This document shows, piece after piece, positions 11,323 to 20,990 of a DNA stretch of 64,000 nt. Each line of letters opens with the position of its first letter. The first letter of the stretch is position 1. The notes under the pieces were generated by a model. That model was not told where the DNA came from. It was given only the letters and a program-made list of their open reading frames with translations, and made no database searches. Position numbers and translations under genes: made by a program. This DNA comes from Dendrolimus kikuchii (taxonomy: Eukaryota; Arthropoda; Insecta; Lepidoptera; Lasiocampidae), in contig JAHHIN020000030.1 in the NCBI GenBank assembly GCA_019925095.2, positions 5,749,001 through 5,813,000 of the forward strand, given 5' to 3'.

Positions 11323-11556
11323 AGATGGGCAGATGGCACTGTACTACGCCATATGTTTATGTTTTGTGGTCACTGTGTTGTCAAACGAGAACTTTATCAA
11401 ATCAGTGTAGCAACTTTTAAAAATCGTCATATCGTTTACTCGTTAAATTTGAAACACGAACTTGTTTTAGATTTCACACATCTAAATCAAAGTATCTTTG
11501 CACATAACAATATACTTACTTCCTATTAAAGTATAAATTCTACAAATAATTAATAC

Positions 11557-11567
11557 TCAATAATATT
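11557..11567. repeat. Target-site duplication of the Jockey-like element, left copy
   Basis: TCAATAATATT recurs at 13904-13914 immediately after the element's A-rich tail. Confidence 0.85.
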
Positions 11568-13903
11568 TCACGACAGATATCCCACCGAGGATAACAGAGT
11601 CCGACTCCGCGAATTAGAGCGCGAGGTCAAACTACGTATCCGGGAAGTCAGGGAACAACGTTGGGACAGAACGTTGAGAGATATCGAACCAACTCACCAG
11701 GCGTACTGGAAGCTGGCTAGAGCTCTCAAATCAGACACCCTTACTGTCATACCCGCGCTAGAAAGAGCCGACAACACCGAGGCGTTCGATGACGAGGAGA
11801 AGGCCGAGTGCCTTGCTCAGAGTCTAGAGCTTCAATGCTCCCCCACTACGCAAAATTTCGACCAGTCACACCTGACGGAGGTAGACTCCGAGGTCGAACG
11901 TAGATCCTCCTTACCAGCGGAAACCACACTCGACACGGTCACGGTCGAAGAAGTGCAAGATCTGATCAAGTCTCTCAAACCGCGAAAGGCCCCAGGGACC
12001 GATGGCATCAACAATCGCGTTTTAAAACTCTTACCCGCCCATCTAATTATAATCCTAGTGAGCATCTTCAATGCCGCCATAACAAACTGCTCCTTTCCCG
12101 CGATCTGGAAGGAAGCAGATGTCATCGGTATTCACAAGCCGGGAAAACCGGCTAATAAGCCGTCCAGCTACCGTCCAATCAGCCTACTGAGCGCACTCAG
12201 CAAGCTTTACGAGAGGGTCATCCTCTCTCGACTTAGAGATTTTGCCTTCAGCAAACATCTAATACCCGATGAGCAATTTGGCTTCCGTGCTAGACACTCA
12301 TGCGTGCAACAGGTGCACCGCATCACGGAGCACATACTATCTCACTTTGCCCATCGCCCCCGCCCTATAGGAACAGCCGCACTGTTTCTAGACGTAGCAA
12401 AAGCCTTCGACAAGGTCTGGCACAACGGCTTGATTTACAAGCTGTACCAGTTCGGTATGCCAGACAGACTCGTGCTCATCTTGCGAGACTTCCTCCTAGG
12501 TCGTAGCTTCCGTTTTCGAGTGAAGGGAACGCGCTCGTCCCCTCATCCACTCACAGCCGGTGTACCACAGGGCTCGGCTCTGTCGCCACTACTCTTCACG
12601 CTGTACACCAGCGACATCCCAAAAACTCCAGATGTGGAGTTGGCCCTCTTTGCGGATGACACCGCACTCTATACATCAGATCAAAACCGACAAATGGCTT
12701 GTGTCCGGCTGCAGGCAGCTGTCACAGAGCTAGGCGAATGGTTTCGCAAATGGAGGATAGAGGTAAACCCGGAGAAAAGCGCAGCAATGTTCTTTTCCCC
12801 GGGCACGCTTCGCTCCCCCAAACGCGCTAGCCTTCGCCTAAAAACCATTTCGCTCTATGACCAACAAATCCCCTGGGCAAAGTACACCAAGTATCTTGGT
12901 GTCACCCTAGATCGGAACTTGCGCTTCAACGAGCATATCACTATAGTCCGAAATAGAGCGCGATTTGTGATGGGTCGTTTAGCACCCATGATAGACAAAC
13001 GAAGCAAAATGTCCCTCAGACACAAGCTTACTCTGTATAAAACATGCATCCTCCCGATCATGACATACGCGAGTGTGGTATTCGGCCATGTCAAGCCTGC
13101 CCTTTTAGATAAACTGCAAATCGTGCAGAATAAATTCATGCGCAGAGCCGTCGGTGCTCCCCTCTATATGCGTAACGTCGACCTCCACCGCGATCTGGAG
13201 CTTCCCTCCATCAAAAACTACATTACGTCGCTCTCGCGTAAGTATTTCGATCTCGCGCCGCACCACCGAAATCCGCTCGTCGTGTCCGCGTCCGATTATA
13301 AGCCTCGTCGAAAGGCTCTTGTGCGACGACCGCGTAACGTCCTGACGGACAGAGTCGACGTTATTACGAAACGGCTGGCCCGGATCAGTCCGCCCACGGT
13401 TAGAACAGTAGGCTGGCAGGCACCGACAGACAGACACAGACGGCGGCGTCTCAGACGCCGCCAATCAAGATCTCTCCACGTCCCCGCGAGGGACGCTAGG
13501 AGACATAGCTCACCCCACAGGATAGACTAGGCGTGTTGCTGGGAAGTTTCTTTCGCCGTTTCTTCTCTCCCAGCCATAACACGTTGCGAAACGGCAGTAA
13601 GATAGCGTAGGCCACCGCAAACCACCGATATCGGCCCGCCGTGATCCTTCCCTTCGGGCTTTATATTACCCGTCGCCCGTTCTCAATTAGTATTTTGTGT
13701 CGCCCTATGGTGGGCATCATTAAATTCATTCCCCATTCATGGCAACAGTCCAGCCGAGGTAAAACTCCTTAGGGAGCTCCCTCGAGCAAGTTGCCCCCCC
13801 GGGCTCGAGCGCCTTCGCTTCGCGAAGGCACTCGCCCCAAAGACCCCGGTAAAGTTGTAAGGTCTTCGGACCAACAACATAAAGTCAAGTCCAATAAAAA
13901 AAA
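11568..13903 (+). mobile_element. Jockey-like LINE, 5'-truncated
   Basis: Starts inside ORF2, ends in a short A-rich tail (AATAAAAAAAA), and is flanked by an 11-bp target-site duplication. The ~370-bp 3' UTR contains a GC-rich stretch (13790-13850). Confidence 0.88.
11569..13530 (+). CDS. Jockey-type ORF2, reverse transcriptase part
   Basis: The frame is open from the truncation point to TAG at 13528-13530, about 653 codons. The endonuclease is absent. A typical RT core follows: APGTDGINN, SYRPISLLSALSKLYER, DEQFGFRARHSC, ALFLDVAKAFDKVWH, GVPQGSALSPLLF and the catalytic FADDTALY. After it come the thumb and the YLGVTLD box. The tail is very Arg-rich (RRRRLRRRQSR). No RNase H domain is present. 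The frame is undamaged, so insertion is probably recent. The clade is assigned from RT motifs only; a CR1 relative is the alternative. Confidence 0.85.
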   Translation, partial: HDRYPTEDNRVRLRELEREVKLRIREVREQRWDRTLRDIEPTHQAYWKLARALKSDTLTVIPALERADNTEAFDDEEKAECLAQSLELQCSPTTQNFDQSHLTEVDSEVERRSSLPAETTLDTVTVEEVQDLIKSLKPRKAPGTDGINNRVLKLLPAHLIIILVSIFNAAITNCSFPAIWKEADVIGIHKPGKPANKPSSYRPISLLSALSKLYERVILSRLRDFAFSKHLIPDEQFGFRARHSCVQQVHRITEHILSHFAHRPRPIGTAALFLDVAKAFDKVWHNGLIYKLYQFGMPDRLVLILRDFLLGRSFRFRVKGTRSSPHPLTAGVPQGSALSPLLFTLYTSDIPKTPDVELALFADDTALYTSDQNRQMACVRLQAAVTELGEWFRKWRIEVNPEKSAAMFFSPGTLRSPKRASLRLKTISLYDQQIPWAKYTKYLGVTLDRNLRFNEHITIVRNRARFVMGRLAPMIDKRSKMSLRHKLTLYKTCILPIMTYASVVFGHVKPALLDKLQIVQNKFMRRAVGAPLYMRNVDLHRDLELPSIKNYITSLSRKYFDLAPHHRNPLVVSASDYKPRRKALVRRPRNVLTDRVDVITKRLARISPPTVRTVGWQAPTDRHRRRRLRRRQSRSLHVPARDARRHSSPHRID

Positions 13904-14327
13904 TCAATAATATTGAAAATAAAATGAGCCAAGGACGTTTATCGATAAAACCTAATAACATTAAAATCTTCTGGGCAGCACTAAAACCGCCATGTTTAGT
14001 GGCCAGGTGACGTCACAGTGGCACGCATTTTTTATTGACGTTTCACTTCCATAGGTTTCCTACTTCAGTGTTAATAACCGGTTCATATATCTACTATTCA
14101 TTCAATTTTAACCGATAGTAAAGAAAATGAACCGGGCATTAAACAAAAATCAGTGGCGGAAGTATCGTTGATTTTCAAATCGCGCCTTTGCCAACGTCTC
14201 GATAGAGAGAATTAATGTGGTCAACAACAGTTTTTGACATGGGCCGTTGTGAACGCTACGTGAGCGAAAATTATGACGTCGTTAGTGATGTTTTCGCGAC
14301 AACCATAACGTGTGTGATCGTTATGTG
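13904..14327. other. Right TSD, then AT-rich DNA with a MITE half-copy
   Basis: 13904-13914 is the right target-site duplication. Around 14083-14145 sits a sequence with CCGGTTCAT and ATGAACCGG ends and a TACTATTC core, related to the MITE at 3739-3869. Nothing else recognised. Confidence 0.5.
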
Positions 14328-14420
14328 TATTTTTGAAGTGATAACTTCTTATGGGAGGGTAACCCACTTCGTTGCGTAACGCGTTACGGCAGGCGCCTCC
14401 TCTCTCACTCTAACCCACAG
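14328..14420 (+). repeat. Isolated partial copy of the 130-bp satellite unit
   Basis: Begins TTGAAGTGATAACTTCTTAT, continues through GGGAGGGTAACCCACTTCGT, and diverges after the CTCTCTCACTCT motif. It lies 1.2 kb before the main array and is the most diverged unit. Confidence 0.8.
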
Positions 14421-14446
14421 CGCTAGCCGTATTTCGGTAATTAGAA

Positions 14447-14495
14447 CATGGAAGTAATAAGTACTACGTTGTATGCAGTACTTATTACTTCCATG
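14447..14495. repeat. Perfect hairpin, 19-bp arms
   Basis: Arms 14447-14465 and 14477-14495 are exact reverse complements around an 11-nt loop. Confidence 0.95.
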
Positions 14496-14669
14496 AATTA
14501 GAATAAATAATGAACATACACAAAATTCTAATGTACACACATTGAAGAATTGTAACTAAGAATAAAATATAATATTTTTTTTTTTTTAAATAAATAACCT
14601 TTCCTTACATTATCATAATATTATATATAAAATTTAAGTAATAACCTAAGCTTTTCTCAAGTTTTTATT

Positions 14670-14903
14670 TTATTTTATTGCAGGAGTTCAGCAGACAGGC
14701 AGACGGCCCACTTGATTGAAAGCGGTTACCATCGCCTATGGACATTTGCAACACCGAAGGTGCTACAAATGCGCTGCTGCTCTCTTAAGGGAGACTGGAA
14801 CCTGCCTAATGCCGGAACACAACTCAAGGTTGTTATGGCGACATACTTTAGACCAGGGATGGTAGCCATCTAGTCGGGCAAATGCCCTACCACCTGGCAG
14901 AAG
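14670..14903 (-). repeat. Short interspersed repeat (LINE-tail family), copy 1
   Basis: On the minus strand it ends in CTGCAATAAAATAAAA, so the repeat is oriented minus. The plus strand shows GCAGACAGGCAGACGGCCCA, then GGAAAGCGGTTACC-like and CTCTTAAGGGAGACTGGAACC motifs and ends CCCTACCACCTGG. Other copies: 18710-18903, 21430-21707, 46846-47110 (opposite orientation), 52774-53036 with 55183-55250. Confidence 0.8.
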
Positions 14904-14989
14904 TTAAACAATTTCAATATTAAATATATCAACTTAGATTAGTTTAAGTTATCACTTCTGTCGGACGTCCCGAGACGCACTTTTTTGAT

Positions 14990-15310
14990 AGCTGGAGTAC
15001 AACAGAGGGGCTGACGGCCCACCTCATGGAAAGCGGTTACCGTCGCCTATGGACGTTTGCAACACCAGACTGTCACCAACGCGCTGCCGGCCTCGAAGAA
15101 ATTTTACGACACCCTTTTTGAAAAACTCCATATCGTAGCGCTGTGGGAAAACCGCGGCTGGGTCTCAAGGAAGTGGGGGTGAACTCCCAACCGATGGAGA
15201 TTGGTGCGATGGTAGAAAGAGGACGAAGGCACCATTCTAAACAGTTCTTCGGAACACTCCCCGTTATACAGTCGGTAGAATACGCAGAGAAGCGAAGTCT
15301 CTTAAGGCCA
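14990..15310 (-). pseudogene. C-terminal remnant of a lepidopteran LINE ORF2
   Basis: On the minus strand a decayed frame reads LCVFYRLYNGECSEELF, then SSFYHRTN and GVHPHFLE, then FFKKGVVKFLRGRQRVGD. This is the conserved tail of a LINE family frequent in Lepidoptera. It runs straight into the repeat family of copy 1, showing that this short repeat is the LINE's 3' UTR. One frameshift is visible. A second remnant of the same tail is at 56610-57165. Confidence 0.7.
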
Positions 15311-15578
15311 AGTGTATCTAGACCGTCTGTGAGTACGGGATCATCAACAACGCGAACGGCTCGACGTTGAATTCAGTCCAGGGGATTAAGTTGGTAAATG
15401 TGTGAAGGATCATTTTGAGCGTTGTGAGCTACAATAGAAACAAGCCCTATGCATATGTACGTCTTGCTACGAATGCCAAAATGATGAAAACCGTATCAAA
15501 ATATACCTAGGCTCCGTGTAGTTTCAATTCAATCAGATCAGTTTTCATGTAATGCTCTAACAGAGAGAGGAGCCAAGT

Positions 15579-18374
15579 TTTTGAAGTGATAACTTCTTAT
15601 GGGAGGGTTAACCGCTTCGTTCCATAATGCGTTACGGCGCCAGTCTGTCTGGCTTTCCTTTCTCTCACGCATACGGCAGCGGTAGGCAGGCTCCGCCTCT
15701 CTCACTCTGATTGAAGTGATAACTTCTTATGGGAGTGTAAACCGCTTCATTTCATAATGCGTTACGGCGCCAGTTTGTTTGGCTTCCCTTTCTCTCACGT
15801 ATACGGCAGCGGTAGGCAGGCTCCTTCTCTCTCTCTCTCTAAATGAAGTGATAACTTCTTATGGGAGGGTAAACCGCTTCGTTACGTAACGCATTACGGC
15901 GCCAGTCTGTCTGGCTTCCCTTTCTCTCACGCATACGGCAGCGGTAGGCAGGCTCCGCCTCTCTCACTCTGATTGAAGTGATAACTTCTTATGGGAGTTT
16001 AAACCGCTTCGTTCCATAATGCGTTACGGCGCCAGTCTGTTTGGCTTCCCTTTCTCTCACGTATACGGCAGCGGTAGGCAGGCTCCGCCTCTCTCACTCT
16101 GATTGAAGTGATAACTTCTTATGGGAGTGTAAACCGCTTCGTTCCATAATGCGTTACGGCGCCAGTCTGTTTGGCTTCCCTTTCTCTCACGTATACGGCA
16201 GCGGTAGGCAGGCTCCGCCTCTCTCACTCTGATTGAAGTGATAACTTCTTATGGGAGTGTAAACCGCTTCGTTCCATAATGCGTTACGGCGCCAGTCTGT
16301 CTGGCTTCCCTTTCTCTCACGTATACGGCAGCGGTAGGCAGGCTCCTCCTCTCTCTCTCTAAATGAAGTGATAACTTCTTATGGGAGGGTAAACCGCTTC
16401 GTTACGTAACGCATTACGGCGCCAGTCTGTCTGGCTTCCCTTTCTCTCACGCATACGGCAGCGGCAGGCAGGCTCCTCCTCTCTCTCTCTAAATGAAGTG
16501 ATAACTTCTTATGGGAGGGTAAACCGCTTCGTTACGTAACTCATTACGGCGCCAGTCTGTCTGGCTTCCCTTTCTCTCACGCATATGGCAGCGGTAGGCA
16601 GGCTCCTCCTCTCTCACTCTGATTGAAGTGATAACTTCTTATGGGAGTGTAAACCGCTTCGTTACATAACGCGTTACGGCGCCAGTCTGTCTGGCTTCCC
16701 TTTCTCTCACGCATACGGCAGCGGTAGGCAGGCTCCTCCTCTCTCACTCTGATTGAAGTGATAACTTCTTATGGGAGTGTAAACCGCTTCGTTACATAAC
16801 GCGTTACGGCGCCAGTCTGTCTGGCTTCCCTTTCTCTCACGCATACGGCAGCGGTAGGCAGGCTCCTCCTCTCTCACCCTGATTGAAGTGATAACTTCTT
16901 ATGGGAGTGTAAACCGCTTCGTTACATAACGCGTTACGGCGCCAGTCTGTCTGGCTTCCCTTTCTCTCACGCATACGGCAGCGGCAGGCAGGCTCCTCCT
17001 CTCTCTCTCTAAATGAAGTGATAACTTCTTATGGGAGGGTAAACCGCTTCGTTACATAACGCGTTACGGCACCAGTCTGTTTGGCTTCCCTTTCTCTCAC
17101 GCATACGGCAGCGGTAGGCAGGCTCCTCCTCTCTCACTCTGATTGAAGTGATAACTTCTTATGGGAGTGTAAACCGCTTCGTTACATAACGCGTTACGGC
17201 GCCAGTCTGTCTGGCTTCCCTTTCTCTCACGCATACGGCAGCGGTAGGCAGGCTCCGCCTCTTTCACTCTGATTGAAGTGATAACTTCTTATGGGAGTGT
17301 AAACCGCTTCGTTACATAACGCATTACGGCGCCAGTCTGTCTGGCTTCCCTTTCTCTCACGCATACGGCAGCGGTAGGCAGGCTCCTCCTCTCTCTCTCT
17401 AAATGAAGTGATAACTTCTTATGGGAGGGTAAACCGCTTCGTTACGTAACTCATTACGGCGCCAGTCTGTCTGGCTTCCCTTTCTCTCACGCATATGGCA
17501 GCGGTAGGCAGGCTCCTCCTCTCTCACTCTGATTGAAGTGATAACTTCTTATGGGAGTGTAAACCGCTTCGTTACATAACGCGTTACGGCGCCAGTCTGT
17601 CTGGCTTCCCTTTCTCTCACGCATACGGCAGCGGTAGGCAGGCTCCTCCTCTCTCACTCTGATTGAAGTGATAACTTCTTATGGGAGTGTAAACCGCTTC
17701 GTTACATAACGCGTTACGGCGCCAGTCTGTCTGGCTTCCCTTTCTCTCACGCATACGGCAGCGGTAGGCAGGCTCCTTCTCTCTCACCCTGATTGAAGTG
17801 ATAACTTCTTATGGGAGTGTAAACCGCTTCGTTACATAACGCGTTACGGCGCCAGTCTGTCTGGCTTCCCTTTCTCTCACGCATACGGCAGCGGTAGGCA
17901 GGCTCCTCCTCTCTCACTCTGATTGAGGTGATAACTTCTTATGGGAGTGTAAACCGCTTCGTTACATAACGCGTTACGGCGCCAGTCTGTTTGGCTTCCC
18001 TTTCTCTCACGCATACGGCAGCGGTAGGCAGGCTCCTCCTCTCTCACTCTGATTGAAGTGATAACTTCTTATGGGAGTGTAAACCGCTTCGTTACATAAC
18101 GCGTTACGGCGCCAGTCTGTCTGGCTTCCCTTTCTCTCACGCATACGGCAGCGGTAGGCAGGCTCCGCCTCTCTCACTCTGATTGAAGTGATAACTTCTT
18201 ATGGGAGTGTAAACCGCTTCGTTACATAACGCGTTACGGCGCCAGTCTGTTTGGCTTCCCTTTCTCTCACGCATACGGCAGCGGTAGGCAGGCTCCTCCT
18301 CTCTCTCTAATTGAAGTGATAACTTCTTATGGGAGGATAAACCGCTTCGTTACGTAACGCGTTTCGGCGCCAGT
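15579..18374 (+). repeat. 130-bp tandem satellite, about 21.5 units
   Basis: Unit start TTGAAGTGATAACTTC recurs from 15581 to 18311 at 130-bp spacing, with one pair 132 bp apart. Each unit has four blocks: TGAAGTGATAACTTCTTATG, then a CGCTTCGTTACRTAACGC core, then GGCGCCAGTCTGTCTGGC, then a pyrimidine tract ending CTCTCACTCT. Two variant classes alternate (…CTCTCACTCTGATTGAAG and …CTCTCTCTCTAAATGAAG). Diagnostic variants recur 910 bp apart (see findings). No open reading frame, no TE termini. Confidence 0.97.
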
Positions 18375-18709
18375 CCATATGCGTTTAGTAAAAAGCTGTT
18401 ATGATGACATTACAAACAGACACTTAAATTTTATTTATTTATATCGAAGTAAAAAAATAGGAAAACAAAAAAGGAAAACCGACTTCAAAAGCAACTAAAA
18501 TCTAACATTTAAATATATTTCCTAATTTTCTTTAATATCTTGAAGTCGGTTCCAAGTAAGACCTAAACAAACAACAAATTTGCGAAACGCACCGACTTCA
18601 AGATGTTGTAGAAGATATTTGTTATTTAATTAATTTTGTAGTCGTTTCTCTTTTTGGTCTTTTTTTAAAATTAATTGCACAAACTCAATCCCTCTTTTTT
18701 ATTACACGA
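18375..18709. repeat. CCGACTTCAA-type interspersed repeat
   Basis: Around 18477-18605 there are several CCGACTTCAA and TTGAAGTCGG motifs in both orientations. This is a widespread AT-rich lepidopteran repeat, also seen at 55710-55885 and 56480-56525. Non-coding. Confidence 0.55.
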
Positions 18710-18903
18710 GTGTAGCAGACAGGCAGACGGCCCACCTGATGGAAAGCGATTACCTATGGTCATTTGCAATACACCAATGTGCCGCCACTCTCCAAAGGGA
18801 GTCTGGAACCTGGCCACTAATGCACACAACTCAAGGTTGTTATGGCGACATACTCCAGAGCAGGGGTGGTAGCAATCCAGATGGACAAATACCCTATCAC
18901 TTA
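18710..18903 (-). repeat. LINE-tail repeat, copy 2
   Basis: Same family as 14670-14903. Starts GTAGCAGACAGGCAGACGG on the plus strand and is missing part of the middle. Confidence 0.75.
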
Positions 18904-20622
18904 TCACAGTTAAAGAAGTTTACAATAAACTGATGTTCTGTGGTAAAGTATTGGTTAAATTCGGTTGGAAATACTCCATAGGATTAGGAAGCTTAATGTC
19001 ATTATAGGACTCCTGCTTTTTGTATACGGTCGGCGCTCTATTACTCTGAAAACAAAGACAAAATATATTTTAAACCGACTTCAATAAAAGTAGTTCACCA
19101 TAGTTTGTAAATCGATTTTGATGATTATTTTTGTGCTGGATTCAGTAAAGCTTCAAAATAGTCCCATATACATTTTATTGAGACGAATCGAGAACCTCCT
19201 CCTCTTCTCTCTCTCTCTCTCTCTGGTTGGGCTGACTAAGCTTTTGCTGATTGATCTCACTACATTTCGTAAACGAACTTTCTGCTATTTATTATGGTCT
19301 GCTGGGTGTCTGGGTTCGGCCCCAGAGTGGTCCGTTATATGTTACCCGTAATTATAATACAAGCGTAACTTGCTTAACTTGGGAATGTACAATGTGTGTG
19401 TTTGTCTCCCCTCCTTTTTTGAATTCAGTAAAAAAAAGCCCCAAATGTCGCTTAAAACAAATAGTCTTACATTCCTCGATATATGTGTTAGTCTTGCGAA
19501 AAATGTGTCACTGAAATGAAAAGATACAAATGTGTCTTTTCATTACTTTGAACTATATCCATCTTTTAGTTCAGTAGTTCACTATAGTTCAGTTGTTCAA
19601 CAAAAATTGTTTTCTTTGTAGATCGGTTTTCTTTCACTAGTTTGTCAAGAGATATGAAATAGATTGTTAAAAGAAGAGTTCAATGAGTCATCTTATCGCA
19701 AACTTAAATTAGTTCGACGAGTTGAGACATGAGCTCGTATCAAATAGTTAAATAGGTATAGGAATATATATATATATATATATAGGAATAGTAAATAATG
19801 TTTACATTATTATTTCATGTATTTATTTATTTTCAAAGTTTACATTTTTTTTTAATATATGAAGAGTAGATATTTTTTTATAAAAAAATAAATAACATTA
19901 TTCTTTTATAAAAATACATCAAAAATAAAATACATATTCAATATAAATAAAAAAATCTTGCAGATCACTGCCAGCGGGGCCTAGGGTCTATAAACTACCG
20001 GTGGTTAGGGCTCCAAAGACAGTAACCATTATTATTGTTATTATTGCCAATAAGAGAGAAGGACGAGTAAAATTTTAAAAATATATCAGTGATCCGTAAC
20101 TTAATGACATAAAGCTCAAAATAGCACTAAAACTTTACACAGTTCAATAATTATTTCTATACTTACGAATGAAAACAATGCACTTCATTTCATATTTAAA
20201 ATTTGAAACTCGAACAAACATATTGTGAACTGTAGTTACTGTAGAGTACTGTACATTGCCATTTTGCTTGACAGTTCTAAATTAGCTTTTTTGTATGACA
20301 AGCAATGTACACAGTAAGTGCAAATTGTTAGAGGACCCGACCGCTTAAAAACTGGGTACTACTGAGCGAAAGTTTGAGTGAAAGAAATAGAACATCATTA
20401 TGGCACGTACAACAGAGCGTGACAGCAAATTATCAATCAGCACTGCACAAGCCTCGTGCGTGAAACACGAACGAGACACGAGCAGTGCCGATTTTAGTTC
20501 GCGGCCGGTGAACTAAACTGAACTAAAGATATGGTTGAATTGTAACTGAAGTAAAGAATGAAGGACAGAAACTAACCGAAGTACTTCATTTGAAGGATTC
20601 ATTCGTGAGCGACACACGGCTA
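18904..20622. other. AT-rich non-coding DNA
   Basis: Contains a CT run near 19205-19224, an AT dinucleotide run near 19766-19785 and mononucleotide-rich stretches. Short open frames near 19118-19514 have no recognisable motif. If the zinc-finger gene has exons 3' of 20835 they are not visible here. Confidence 0.45.
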
Positions 20623-20815
20623 ATATGTGTGTGTGTGAGTGAGTATGCAAGTATGTGAGTGAGTGAGTATGCAAGTATGTGTGTGAGTGAGTGAGTATGC
20701 AAGTCTGTGTGTGAGAGAGTGAGTATGCAAGTCTGTGAGTGAGTGAGTGAGAATGCAGGTCTGTGTGTGAGTGAGTGAGTATGCAAGTCTGTGTGTGAGT
20801 GAGTCCGTGTGGGTG
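20623..20815 (+). repeat. TGTG/GAGT minisatellite, ~28-bp period
   Basis: TATGCAAGT recurs about every 24-30 bp, embedded in GAGT and TGTG runs. The array is open in all minus-strand frames (LTHSHT-type peptides), which is a composition effect and not a gene. It lies 20 bp beyond the 5' splice site of the zinc-finger exon at 20835-20990. Confidence 0.9.
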
Positions 20816-20834
20816 TGTGTTAGTGCCAACATAC

Positions 20835-20990
20835 CTTATTCCGTTTCGTGTCATGCATCATCTTCATGTGCTTGTAAATGGAGGTCTGCCACGTGAAGGT
20901 GGCCGGGCATATCTTGCAGGTGTACGTGTTCTTGCTGGTCGCTCGGTTTGTATGCATCGACCACACGTGACTCTTCAGTCTCTTCACAGT
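20835..20990 (-). CDS. Zinc-finger gene exon (last visible)
   Basis: 156 bp, phase 0 to 0, between TTTTCAG and GTATGT. It encodes the second half of one finger (TVKRLKSHVWSMH) and a complete finger starting YTCKICPATF with HMKMMH. The first half of the split finger is supplied by the exon at 22908-23018 (CEICGKSYK), giving correct C-x2-C-x12-H-x4-H spacing. Confidence 0.85.

Noticed and set aside
15579..18374. CRISPR-like array or recombinase (lox-like) sites
   Set aside because: The whole 130-bp unit repeats with no unique spacers, the context is eukaryotic, and ATAACTTC is too short to mean a recombination site.
20513..20854. His/Thr-rich repeat proteins on the minus strand
   Set aside because: All three minus frames are open across a TGTG/GAGT array; composition effect.
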